DNA of 64,000 nucleotides from Anthonomus grandis grandis (lineage: Eukaryota; Arthropoda; Insecta; Coleoptera; Curculionidae), in NCBI RefSeq assembly GCF_022605725.1, contig NC_065546.1, positions 46,000,227-46,064,226 on the forward strand. The letters are read 5' to 3'. The translations under genes and the position numbers were made by a program. Every line of letters starts with the position of its first letter. Positions within the stretch are counted from its first letter, which is position 1. The notes beneath the pieces were generated by a model. It saw only the letters and a program-made list of their open reading frames with translations. It did not search any database and was not told where the DNA came from. Shown here in pieces: positions 1 through 10,325 of the stretch.

Positions 1-1201
1 GTACGTTTATATTAAAATAAAACTCTGCGTATCAACATTTTTGGGGAAACTTCGTTCTAACTTGACATTCCCAAAGATACAATAGATAAATTTTATAAGG
101 TAAGACCTTTTATGAAAGTATTCGAAAACGATGTCTGGAATTGAAATTGGAAGAAAATCTTTGCATCGACGAGCAGATTATTCCCTTTAGAGGACCTACA
201 CCCTGGGGAATAAAATCGTTTGTTCTATGTGGAAAATCGGGAATCGCCTATGACTTTATTTTATACCAAGGCGGGTGTGTTGTTAGATGGGATAAGAATA
301 AAAAATGCTATATAGATGTACCAAGACCAGAAATCGTAAAACTTGATAATCATTCTGTGGGCGGTGTTGATCTTCTGGATCAGATGATATAGAATATATA
401 TAGATATATATAGAATTTATATTCGTTCAAGAAAATGGACCCTAAGAATGATTTTTCATGCAGTGGATTTTCCTGCAGTAAATAGTTGGTTTGAATGTCG
501 ACAAGATTGTAAGATCCTCAATATTCCAATAAAAGAATAATTATCACTTTTGGAATTCAAAATGCGGCTTGGTAAAAGTTTAATCAAGGCAAATAAGACA
601 GTTTAAGGTAAACAAAAAAAGGTAGACCTAGTGGCAGCGAGACACCACAAATACCGCGAAAAAAACAAAGATTAGGACGCATGAAGAAACCAGAACTATT
701 CCTGCAATTCGGTATGATAGTGTTGATCATATGCCTCAACTTGATGGAGCCAAAGAAGGAAAACGATCCAAGTACTCAAATTGCAATAAGAAGACTCATT
801 TTTTTTGTGAAAAATGTAATGTGCACATTTGTATAAAAAAAAGAAAGAAACTGTTTTTTATTGTATCATAGAAAGTAAAATTTTGTTTTGTTATACTATG
901 CTTATGCCACATTTATTCCATTCTAATGTCAAATTTTTCTTTACATATTTTTTTAAAAAATAAATTGTATAATTTCATCAATAAATATGTTATGCAAGTA
1001 TATGAATATTTATTTATTTACTTTGCAAAGTTATTATTACATTGTGGTACAAGCCCCCTGTGCACAATTATGCACATACTTTTTTTTGTTTAAATGATTA
1101 AAAAATTTATATATTATCACTTTTAAGCTCTCTGTAAGCATTAATTTCTATCAAAAAAATTTTTTGCTCTATTAAAAAAAAATCAGGTTTGAAGGGGTTA
1201 A
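1..1201 (+). mobile_element. piggyBac-like transposon, right-hand portion (relic)
   Basis: The segment carries broken piggyBac-type transposase coding sequence and stops at a TTAA (1198-1201) preceded by GAAGGGG, which gives the CCCCTTC end expected of a piggyBac terminal repeat read inward. The left end lies outside the window. The 3' untranslated part (843-1197) is A+T-rich and contains a short palindromic motif, GTGCACAATTATGCAC, near 1060. The element is inactive. Confidence 0.75.
62..842 (+). pseudogene. piggyBac-type transposase fragment (DDE_Tnp_1_7)
   Basis: The longest open piece (141-392) contains CIDEQIIPFRG, the first catalytic-Asp motif of piggyBac transposases, then FVLCGKSGIAYDF, and further on HSVGGVDLLDQM, which matches the family's late GGVD motif. 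A deletion has removed the segment between RGP and the KxFVLCG strand. Just upstream (88-138) the family sequence YKVRPFMKVFEND reads in another frame, so there is a frameshift near 140. At about 711-842 a cysteine-rich stretch (CNKKTHFFCEKCNVHICIKK) corresponds to the C-terminal zinc-binding domain that piggyBac proteins use for end binding. Multiple frameshifts and stops make this a pseudogene. It is related to, but clearly different from, the piggyBac copy at 2692-5091. Confidence 0.8.
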
Positions 1202-1726
1202 GAAGTATGAACTTAACGATTGCATAAGCAGCTCCACAGAACACAAAGAGGAAAACCTTGGTCTGTTTTCTGTGAGCAGCTGTGAACGCGAAAAAAGGCT
1301 AAAGTAGCTCCTCATCTCTCACACTATCAATGCGCTCAATTTCTGTATAAGAAATATTTCCAGGAATTTCTAAAAATAGTAAAAACTTTAAATATTGGCT
1401 TTTTACCAGCAGTGTTAAAATAGATTTTTCACAATATTAAAAAGATGTAAAGAAGTGACCCTAAAGTGTGTTTTAATATAACTGTAATATTTGGTACTTA
1501 ATAGATAGCGAGATTAAATGAGAAAGGCAGAGGGTTATCGAGTTGGACTTTATTTCTAAGTTAGATACATGAACGAGCTTAATACACGCAGCTATTACCG
1601 TACTAAACTACGCGACACTGTCAGGTGTTATGCTGCGACGTACAGTGTGAGGTTGCCGAGCATCATAAGATACAATACATAACAGTAACGTTTGCCTTTC
1701 CCCGGATAAAATTTGACCTATGGTTA
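1202..1726. other. no gene seen; possible LTR remnant at the right
   Basis: No coding signal was found. The stretch from about 1500 to 1726 is less A+T-rich than its surroundings and runs directly into a primer-binding-site-like motif at 1727. It may be the end of an old LTR, but no second LTR copy is visible in the window. Confidence 0.3.
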
Positions 1727-1741
1727 TGGTCCTTCGAAATC
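1727..1741 (+). other. tRNA-Tyr-type primer binding site (candidate)
   Basis: TGGTCCTTCGAAATC is found here and again, identically, at 10956-10970. The first 11 bases complement the 3' end of insect tRNA-Tyr including CCA, a primer used by some LTR retrotransposons. No intact element is attached, so this is probably the relic of an LTR and internal-region junction. Confidence 0.4.
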
Positions 1742-2119
1742 AAAAGTAGAATTATTTACGCGGTTCTATACGTGGTTTAACATTAAGTGTTGCATTCCCC
1801 TTAGATGTTGGGGATTCAGGAAAACTTTATCCCTCCAGCGGCCACTTCCAGCATTTAAATGTGAAATGTATTTTATCAATTTGTATTGCATTAAAATTTT
1901 TTTTTATATTGCATTATAATTATTTAATAAACAGTTAATAATAGAGATAGTGCCTGTACGGGTATATAAAATATGCTCAAAATTTACTGAAGAACAGAAA
2001 ATGCATAAATATATAGGACATTCCAAAAAAAAACTTTTTTGTCTACTTTTTTGCGACATACAGTATTTACGTTTAATGTCAAATATGCTCGATTCAAAAA
2101 TTAAATGAACATATTCGAG
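1742..2119. other. no gene seen
   Basis: A+T-rich sequence with no coding region I can support. An open frame over 1713-1919 has no family resemblance and low-complexity composition at its end. Confidence 0.4.
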
Positions 2120-2450
2120 AATTTAAAAAAAACGTTTATTTTATTGAATTTATTAAATCACAATGTTGTATTATGTTATTATACATATTTTATTTATAAA
2201 ATCGTTTTCTGATGGATATCTTCGTTGCTCTTCTAATTTCGCTTTCATCTAACTCTTCAAAATACGTAATAACTCGCTAACGTAGCTCTTCTTTACTGTT
2301 TACTGATGTTGCCTATACCCTTTCCTTTTTATTACCTCACAAATAAAAATCAAGCGATGTCAGATCTGGCAATCTCGCCGGCCAATCCGATGGTCCCATA
2401 CGTCTAAGCCATCTATCATCAAATATATCATACAGTTCTTTTGTTACACT
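2120..2450 (-). pseudogene. mariner-type transposase C-terminal fragment
   Basis: Read on the minus strand, 2440-2345 gives DDRWLRRMGPSDWPARLPDL followed by TSLDFYL, the third catalytic-Asp region of mariner/Tc1 transposases (family form WPxRSPDLTxLDFFLWG). The frame continues with stops into VNSKEELR and FEELDESEIRRATK, the usual C-terminal tail. The N-terminal half and the first two catalytic aspartates are absent. In-frame stops show that it is long dead. Confidence 0.7.
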
Positions 2451-2539
2451 TCACAGTGAGGCAAGGTTCCATTTCATTGACAATTGACAATGACAATTGC
2501 TCTGTATAGTATTGTATATATTTAGACAGTTTTAATCTT

Positions 2540-2660
2540 CTTTCGAACATGCGAACGTCGTTAGCAAAACATGTGTCGAGAGTAAAATAAAGAGTTTTGG
2601 TTAGTGGTAAACTTCTCTCGTGATTTAAGTATCACCTCAAAAGTTCCCACCATAGAACTA
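2540..2660 (+). repeat. Penelope-like element terminal fragment
   Basis: The segment matches, with substitutions, the reverse complement of 19380-19500. Shared pieces include GTTAGC then AAA, a CGTGTCG-like core, AGTAAA(G/A)TAAAGAGTT, and the later CTCTCGTGATTT. The 19.4-kb copy lies just downstream of a GIY-YIG coding fragment, so this is most likely another copy of the same element's terminal region. No coding part is left here. Confidence 0.5.
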
Positions 2661-2691
2661 TGAAAATAACTATTTATCTATTACGTATTAT

Positions 2692-5091
2692 TTAACCTTT
2701 TGTGTGCTAGTGTGCCTGCGGTGAGGACACTTACAAATTAATTTTTACTGACGGTCCTGGTGTGCTTACAGCGAAGATATCATTGATGACATATGCGGAA
2801 GCGTGTCGCTCCTCTAAATTTAAGCGCCAATAGGAGTCGAGTATTATTTGGACAGTTTGCATATTAATGTTTGCACGTGGTATTGTTGTGGTAACAAGTT
2901 TCTCTGTTTTTTGGTTGTTAGAGCAGTTTTTGGGATCATGGGTGGTAAGATTTGCTTTTACATTAGAAATACAATATCTAGGATGATATTTATGTTATCG
3001 CTAGAATGCAATTTTGAAAAAAAGGTATTAGTTTTATAGAAAATATATGGTGTGCTCAGGGCGGTGACACCAGTCTCTTAGGCAAATAATTTTCTCAAAA
3101 TTTCATGAGTATTTTTTTACGGTTTTTTTATAGGATTTTATTTTTATTTACAGATAAGTTTTATAACAAGCTTATAAATCTCAACTCCAATGACCTGTAT
3201 GATTATTTGGAAGAAATTCCTTGTGACAACATTAGCGAGTTAGGAGATGTTAGTGAAGGGGACGCAGAAATAGTAGGCCCAACGGCAGCGGCGTCGCCAG
3301 TAAAAGATTTATTTGACATAGAAAATATGCCTATTATATTTGGGAATTTGCAAAAAAACTATATGGACTAACTCCAACTCACACTGTGTTCAAAATTTTA
3401 AAGAATTTGGAGAAGAAATAGAACCAAACATTCCCACCAATATAGAAACCCCTACCGACATGTTTTTCCATATATTCCCTGAGCATCTGTTAGACCACAT
3501 CGCTTTTCAAACTAACTTATATGCCTTGCAAAGAAACGGAGGTAATAGTCATGCATTTACGCCTACTAATGTAGAGAAAATAAAGGGTTTTATTGCAATA
3601 AATTTGATAATGGGCATAAAAAAGCTACCCAGCTACAAGGATTACTGGTCCTCACGATTGGAAATGAGAGACCCATTCATAAGTTCAATAATGTCAAGAG
3701 ACAGGTTTTCATGGATGTTAGCCAACCTGCACCTAAACGACAACTCTGTACAGCCTGGCCGTGATCACCAAAACTTTGATAAGCTTTACAAATTACGGCC
3801 TTTGTTAGATGTATTATCTGATACATATAAAAATACTTTGAAACCAAGTCAACATCAAGCTATTAATGAGTCGAAGATCCGATTCAAAGGACGAAGCTCC
3901 TTAAAACAGTATATGCCAAAGAAACCAGTAAAACGTGGCTATAAAGTTTGGATTCGTTCTGAAAATTCAGGATACGTATGTCAATTTCATATTTACACTG
4001 GTAAAATAGGTCAAATGACCGAAAAGTCTCTTGGTGGTAGAGTTGTTAGAGACCTTACGAGAGACTTAGTTGGAAAAGCATACGAAATATATTTTGACAA
4101 TTATTTTAATTCGGTCGAGCTGCAAAAACAACTGCAAACTGAGTTGATTTACGCTTGCGATACCGTCAGAAAAGATCGAAAAAATCTACGAACAGATCTA
4201 CTAGATGACAAGCAGTTAACAAGGGGTGAATTCGATTGGAGAGTTAGCACTGACGGGTTGACATTTTTGAAATGGATTGATAATAGGCCAGTCCATTTTT
4301 AAGTAATTATCTGGATCCATGCAAAAATCAATGGGTTTCTCGCAAAAAAAAGATGGTTCCGCCGAAGATGTTACTTGTCCTGAACTAGTAAAGAAATATA
4401 ATACGCATATGGGATACGTGGATAAGACGGACATGCTAAAAACTCTTTATGAGGTTGACCGAAAGTAAAAAAAGTGGTGGCATATAATTTTTTTCTATTT
4501 CATAGATTTATCCTTAGTAAATGCATTTATATTGTATCAAAAAAGAACGGATTCCAATGCGCAACTTTCGCTAAAACTTTTTCGACTTTCAGTGGGCCTA
4601 GGCCTAGCCCTAGGACTACCGAAAAGGGGTCGGCAACGGTGAATCATTTCAAACGTACTGTACCATACGAAATTCGGTACGACTCTTGTTCCCACATGCC
4701 TCTATATGACAAGCCTGAAAGATGTGCTTTTTGTAGTACCAAAGCCGAACCTCACAAATCAAGATGGCATTGTACAAGGTAGCTGTTGATATTACATTGA
4801 TAAATAAATAAACATAGTTAATTATTGTTATTTTTTTAGGTGTGATGTTGCCCTGTGCCTGAAATTTTTTATAATCAATGTATTTTTCTAGCAATAAAAA
4901 ATTAGTTTTTGCCAATTTTTTTTTGTTTATCTACCTAGTGTCCTTACAGTGAGCACACCTCATTGTAACTAACTCATATGCAAAAAAAAAGATTTAATAT
5001 TAAAAACATATTAAATAATCTTTAATTAATTGAGCAATACAAACATTTTCACCAAAAGTTAAAAAAAATAAAACCGGCCTCAAAGGGTTAA
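2692..5091 (+). mobile_element. piggyBac-like transposon, near full length
   Basis: The element is bounded by TTAA at 2692-2695 and TTAA at 5088-5091, the target duplication used by piggyBac. Just inside, the left end reads CCTTTTGTGTGC and the right end (reverse complement) CCCTTTGAGGCC, an imperfect terminal inverted repeat. Subterminal blocks are also related (left near 2709, right near 4937: TAGTGTGCC versus TAGTGTCC, each followed by AGTGAG or GGTGAG and a GACAC/GCACAC core). Length is 2.4 kb. It contains one broken transposase gene with two putative introns. Confidence 0.8.
2938..4891 (+). pseudogene. piggyBac-type transposase with two apparent introns
   Basis: This would have been the transposase that cuts and pastes at TTAA. 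A short first exon is inferred: ATGGGTG at 2938-2944, donor GTAAGA at 2945, acceptor TTTACAG ending at 3153. Splicing gives MGDKFYNKLINL in frame with an acidic N-terminal region (to about 3370). The catalytic body follows: KPVKRGYKVWIRS, YFDNYF and WIDNRPV are typical family blocks. The first catalytic Asp is replaced by Asn (INES, codon 3865-3867; normally IDES/IDEQ). Frameshifts lie near 3350-3370, near 4295 and in the A-run near 4350. A TAA at 4466 interrupts the DRKxKKWWH motif. The C-terminal cysteine-rich domain (4650-4891) is split by a second putative intron, 4779-4839. Splicing it joins RWHCTR to CDVALCL, the expected zinc-finger continuation. The gene is dead. Confidence 0.8.
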
Positions 5092-6090
5092 TATCTCTTT
5101 TTTCCTTCTTATACAGCAAGATGAATATTTTTGAATTTCTAATAAAAACCACTTCAATTACCACATAGGGTTGTTTGATGATGTTTAAAGAGCCAAAAAA
5201 AAAACTAAATAGATAACTTTGACTATCTTAAAAGGAAACTTTTGGCTCCAACCCAATTAAAACATTTCTGAAACGTCTAAAATTTTTACTAGCTTCCACG
5301 AATTGTTTTCAGTGATCCTCGTACTATCCTAACTAAATATCCTTAATAAAACATAAAGGATCTTAGTCAGTGTAAAATAATAACCCGCATTTGTAATACG
5401 CGCCTAAACAAATCGTCCGCACGAGATCCATAAAATCAAAATCGTAAAGAGAGTGCGTATAATGTATACGGAGACCCAAAGTTGTCAAACTTGCTCTACA
5501 ATTAGGAGCAACCCTAATTTGTAACTGTCGCGGTGCTTATATGGAAATTACCCTTGCTTCGAGGGTAATTTAATTGCAAAGTTTAAAGGTCTTCCGACAG
5601 AAAGCTTTTCGTGTTTAGCACGAGCTTCTGGGCCAGAATAAAAATAATCTCATTTTTTTTTGCTTATCATTTTTATCTTTTTAAGCACGACTTACTTCGG
5701 TAAATTAACATTTTCTAAGAGATAGGGTTTTTGTTTTAATTGTCCAAGTATAATCATTCTTATATCACCATTTTAGTTTTACTGTTAAAGTCATCTTAAA
5801 GGCACACAAGAACGATCAATGCTTGCTTTATTGTAAAACAAAGCAAGTCACAGACAAAGGCGTGTATTAATTAAAAAATCACAAGCATACGGGTAATCAA
5901 ATAAATATATTTCTAGAATCTACCTCCTAATAAAAATACACTACTTTGAGGTTAAAGCTGTCTAAATTATTATAAAAAGCACATATTTACAACAAATACA
6001 CAATAAAATAAGGTTAGGTTACGGCAATGAGCTGCAAAAATAAAATTAGTTAGAACATTAGGCTACAATGGTCATGTTGTAGAATATCAA
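5092..6090. other. no gene seen; unusual hairpins, possible conserved non-coding DNA
   Basis: The part from about 5340 to 5640 is higher in complexity and GC than its surroundings and contains two hairpins (entry below). No reading frame or known repeat was recognised. It resembles single-copy regulatory DNA, but conservation cannot be judged from one sequence. The rest (5640-6090) is A+T-rich with nothing recognised. Confidence 0.35.
5545..5630. repeat. pair of adjacent hairpins
   Basis: First hairpin: perfect 10-bp arms AAATTACCCT (5545-5554) and AGGGTAATTT (5562-5571) around a 7-base loop. Second: an imperfect stem between CAGAAAGCTTTTCGTG (from 5598) and CACGAGCTTCTG (ending 5630). Function is unknown. 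Confidence 0.6.
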
Positions 6091-6769
6091 CTAAGGTGAT
6101 AAATTCATATCGTTATAAGTTAAATTTGACTCAAAGTTAAAGACATCATTGGCACAAGGTACAATTGGACTTTTCTTGGTTTTTGTAATTTCCATGTTTC
6201 AAGCTTCCATCTTCTATCTTAATACCCTTGGGATACTCCAATGTGACATACTTCTACACTTTCATCCAACGCTATCCGGGATATTGGTGGAATGTTGGGA
6301 AGACAGCAAATGGTTTGCAAACGCAGAGATTGTATCCACTATATTAGAGTTTTTAGATTTATTATAATAAGTCATGTGTTCCTGAACTCTTGCATACTAT
6401 ACGGAGTTCGTGACCGAGTTATTTATTAAGTAACATGTTCAATTTCACCTATATCATAGGAATTTTTCCACTTGCCATAAGATTGATTACAAATCGAGTT
6501 TTCAGCATATTAATCTTCAAACAAGCAATTTTTTAAAATAATATTGCCTACAAATTTTAAATGTTTCAGATCTTCTTCGTTTATATTTACGCCGATGTTA
6601 TCCCAATTTATTTATTTACACATGTATTCCAGCAAAGTCGTGAATAACTTTGGCGATATCTGGTAGAAAAGCAAACTCAACCGAGTTTTTGACTGAGTAG
6701 GAGCTAATAAAACCAGTATTTTGTTAGTAAGGAAGTCATGATTGAAAGTAGGATACATTATGAAACATC

Positions 6770-8260
6770 ACCATTTTCTACGCACTATTTTCAGTAAGTG
6801 AATCCATTTTACTTTCCATTGCTTATCTCCTAAAGGATTCATCTGGCCTCGACATGGCTTCTTGTACATCTTAAAAATTATCATGCAAGCTGCAGCTATT
6901 TGTGCATATGTAGGTCACATAATATCCTATCCTAGAGGCCTCAATAACTTCATTCGTTGTCGAGTCACCTTCACTGCCCTCTTCTTGTTCAGAAATAAAT
7001 TCACTAGCTGTGTCATTCATATCTGTCAGTATTCTCCTTAGTTTCTAGTACTGCTGGAAAATTCTTTAGAATGGGAGTAAACTCAGGTTGAGATTAAATC
7101 ATTCCCTGCTGAAACTATTAATTCCTCTGGTTCTTAATGTAGAGTGGCTGGTCCAGTAGCTAATTGAGTTGCTTCATCATTCCATAGTTTACAAAGAACA
7201 TCATATATGCCTACATTTAATGTTTTTGTGGTTATTATACCTAGATCCTTTAACATAATCAGTGTAACCTACCAAAATTTTATTTTTTACATTTTTGTTG
7301 TCAAATTTTAATTGTTTGTTCTTTGGTACATGCACTATAACAGGGCTCTCAATCTGTTAAACGACTCATTATTGATTTTGAAATACATAACATTTCAAAT
7401 GGCGTTTTCTTTTCATGAAAACCAACTGCGGGTGATCTATTTCTTATAAATGACGGTGTTAGCCCCAACCCAAAAGATTTTGTTTTAATTTGCGTCAAAT
7501 AGTAGACACTTTGCTCTCTTTACTATAGTTTTGTTTAACCACTCTGACACACCATTTTGTTCTAATTGCTTTTAAGGTAGGCATCTATAATACCCCTTAC
7601 AAACTTTCCACCATTATCTGAAAAATTTGATCTTATTGATTCTCTAAAAGAAGTCCTTGAAACATTCCAGGACTTGCTTCTTTGACTTCAAAAAATAAAC
7701 AAACCCAAACTTGATCATCATCCAAATTTAAAAAAAAACTTAAATCTCTTTTGGACACTTTTTGAAGAGGTAATCCATGTAGTTTACCTTCATAACAAAT
7801 GGTCCAATTGTATTTTTCTATATCAATTTTCTCGGCACAAGCTAATCCTTCTATAGCACCATTTCTCATGTCTTAACCATTAAAATGTCCGAGTCTGGCA
7901 TAAAATGTTTCTGTGAAGACTTCCCTATTAAAAAAAATATTTTTCTAACAAAATATTTAGCTTGCAGACACCAGTAATTAGTTTAGCTATACTTACCAGT
8001 ATAGAGTTCTTAATGTATATTGTACAAGAATATAAGTTCTGATATACAAAGAGCATTTTGGGCAACAATGTCATGCGGCTTACTCTTAACGACTGTTGTC
8101 AGCTTGGGATAATCATACTGCTAAATTACTGCAACTTCAGTATTGTTATTCTGTGTTAAACAAACACTGCTTCGTTTTGATAACTTATCTTCAAATACCA
8201 TGTGTAGACTAGCTCCCTTGTGAGTATAACAGTGTGTTTGCTTAAAATCCCCATAACAGA
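6770..8260 (-). pseudogene. copia-type Pol remnant (integrase to RT)
   Basis: Minus-strand pieces can be aligned to the copia polyprotein plan. NGAIEGLACAEKI followed by CYEGKLHGLP (7869-7740) fits the pre-integrase zinc-binding region. KRKTPFEMLC (about 7410) is followed by VHVPKNKQLKFDNK and KILVGYTDYVKGSRY (about 7330-7240), the conserved core-integrase end (KTPYE then VHVPKxxRxKxDxK then GY). Near 6860-6790, AMESKMDSLTEN corresponds to the WxxAMxxEMxSL motif that opens the copia reverse transcriptase. No catalytic RT box is recoverable to the left of 6770. Frames change repeatedly. Confidence 0.6.
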
Positions 8261-8265
8261 AAAAC

Positions 8266-8314
8266 AACATTAATGCAATTATAGTACTGTTTGAACTATA
8301 ATTGCATTAATGTT
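8266..8314. repeat. perfect 19-bp hairpin
   Basis: Arms AACATTAATGCAATTATAG (8266-8284) and CTATAATTGCATTAATGTT (8296-8314) are exact reverse complements around an 11-base loop. It lies inside the copia relic, but the perfect pairing contrasts with the decay around it. Confidence 0.8.
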
Positions 8315-9027
8315 TTTGAGCTTGTTCTTAAAATCACTGGAAAAATTATTCTTCTTACTAAAATACTTACTATTTCTTACATGTAAACCACTGCCAGTGT
8401 TGGATAATACTCCGTTCCATATCAAAAAGTTCTGTCTTAATCACATCTGCAAAGTATACCTGAGTGTTCAATTACCATTATCATTGGCAAAAATCTTTCT
8501 GGCAAACCCTCTGTAAATTTTTCTTTCCACTGCGTCGTTTTGGAATAAATGATACTACATCATCCATATTAAAGCCTGTACCTGTAAGATGTTGACTGGT
8601 GTCTACAATTTAGTTTATGTCACTCCCCATTGAGTAACATGAATCTAATCCATTGTAAATTAGTAACGTTAACAAGTTAATTCTCCTTGAAAAACCACTG
8701 CCAATAAACATGTAACCAAAGAGTTAGCCATAAGAGGTTAGAGTTAACCTGGATGTTTCTGCAGACGTGGCAAAAGATAATTTGACTTTTGTCCTTTCAT
8801 CTGCTAGGTTTACCGCGCCAAGAGCAGCTAAATCTGTGCTTGTACTGGCACTTGCATTTGCATCTGTGCTTAAACTTGCCTGAATGCAATTCTGCAGAGC
8901 TTCTAGGTTCACTTAAATCTGCAAATGCTCACTCATCGTAGTTTTCTCTGTCTTTAAATCTGGAAAAACTCAACTGGATTCTCTTAGCCCCGCTTATCCT
9001 CCTATGAAAATCACTGTATATTTCACT

Positions 9028-9600
9028 AGTGTTTAACATTTTTGTGTAAAACTTATTAAAGACACTACTCACGTAAAAGGGAAAACGCTTTTATTTGTCA
9101 TACGTCAATATAGTTTTTTAGCATGATAGACAGGTAAAAAACAGAGAATATCCTCTTTTTTCTTTGGTGACGTTTTTATTGACGTTTATCAATTAAAAAA
9201 AATATTCCCCGACAGACTAAAAAACGTGCCACTAACTAGAATTAACCTTACAAAAAACGAGGTTATACAACCAAGCTGAAAGTTTAATTAAAGGAAAGAA
9301 CCAACTCTGACGTCTCTCGGCACTAGTTCAGTGTCTCCCGTTAGATGGCATCTGATACCACAGTGTATTTGATCTAACTTACAATACTATGGTTTGCTTA
9401 AAATCCCTCTGTCAGAATGGGTTTTTCAGAATTGGATACAATAAAATTATTAGCCGCAAACAATTGTTCTTTAGTAAGCACAACTAATAAATCATTGTTT
9501 AAGTTTTAGATTAAATACAAATTTCAAATCTACCCTTTTTGATAACATTTCTCTAGCAACTATTTTTAAAAACTTACCTCTTTTAATTTTAAATTGCAGA
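9028..9600 (-). repeat. copia-family 5' region, copy 1
   Basis: This segment is homologous over its length to 11003-11830, with roughly 80% identity by eye. It includes the shared PBS-like block and, to its right, a likely LTR part starting near 9365 (TGTATTTGATCTAA here, TGTGTTTAATCTAA in copy 2). It appears to be the 5' end of the minus-strand copia element. Confidence 0.6.
9345..9360 (-). other. copia primer-binding-site candidate
   Basis: On the minus strand it reads TGGTATCAGATGCCAT, similar to the initiator-Met tRNA primer sites used by copia elements (TGGTAxCAGA). The same 16 bases occur at 11569-11584. Confidence 0.45.
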
Positions 9601-10078
9601 TACTAATAATAAAGAGATCTATTTTCAAAATGAAGGACTTACTTAATATATTGTGATCACTGGTTGTTAAGCCCTGTATAAAATTTCCTTTAAATTTTAC
9701 TTTTTTTGTACCGCGCGGCAACATTGTACCGAGCTCCAAAGCTTTGTTCTCACAGCAGTAAGAAACAAGTTTTCGACAAATAAACATGCGCAATAGAGTA
9801 AAACGCGTTCGCACAGAAACTTCTAATCGGTTTCAAATCAAAAGTTTGATGTTCTTACACAAATTTCTGATTGTCATCTGATAGTCAGACTTATTTTCGG
9901 ATTTATTTCAAGCAAAGTGTCAGAGAATTCGTGTAGCCAGTCAACGCCGATCTTCGGAATATAAATATAACCTCTCAAATGTTGTTTGTATTTTGTGGTT
10001 TTGTATAGTCCCTGATATTCGTTTTGAAAAATTGTATTTTAAATTGTTGGCTTAGTCTAAAAATACACATTAAGGAAA
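9601..10078. other. no coding region; possible inverted-repeat arm
   Basis: The block 9700-9860 has weak inverted similarity to 10640-10790. Shared elements include ACTTGT, GAGAACAAA, GCGCAT and GATxAGAAGTT. These may be ends of a non-autonomous element around the 10079-10325 coding fragment. Identity is low and no clean terminal repeat or target duplication was found. Confidence 0.3.
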
Positions 10079-10325
10079 TGAGTGATTTTGAATCGTCGGA
10101 GGAATCTGATCAGAATTTTGTTAATTCCGAGTTATGTTGATTCCGACACAGACTTTAAAAGAAGATTTACTGGAAGAACGGATAAGGCTCAGAAATCAAA
10201 ACTATTTTGATAAAACTGTGTCCCAATTTAATAGAATAGAATTTCTCGACCATTTTAGAGTAAGCCCTGAAGTAGTAAATAATCACAGAATCTTAAACTC
10301 TATTAATAATATACAGCTATTTTAA
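10079..10325 (+). pseudogene. possible PIF/Harbinger-like N-terminal fragment
   Basis: An ATG at 10079 opens a short acidic peptide (MSDFESSEESDQNF) that runs into a stop. In the next frame (10134-10325) the text reads DLLEERIRLRNQNYF and RIEFLDHFRVSPEVV. An acidic start followed by an arginine-rich helix and an FLxxFRVSPEV block resembles the N-terminus of Harbinger nucleases. The nuclease core is missing, because the frame stops after about 60 residues. If correct, this is a truncated, non-autonomous remnant. Identification rests on a short motif and is tentative. Confidence 0.35.

Larger units (their letters stand above)
6091..9364 (-). mobile_element. Ty1/copia LTR retrotransposon, heavily decayed
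   Basis: Reading right to left there is a primer-binding-site-like motif (9345-9360), a long decayed 5' and Gag region with a possible protease SGASLHM-like piece near 8220, integrase pieces (7320-7870) and the start of the reverse transcriptase (6770-6870). This order (protease, integrase, then RT) is that of Ty1/copia. The 3' LTR was not found and the left limit is approximate. Many stops and frameshifts are present. Confidence 0.6.

Noticed and set aside
6149..6367. 72-codon plus-strand frame with hydrophobic stretches
   Set aside because: It is next to copia remnants on the other strand, with no homology and no promoter. The hydrophobic text reflects T-rich DNA.
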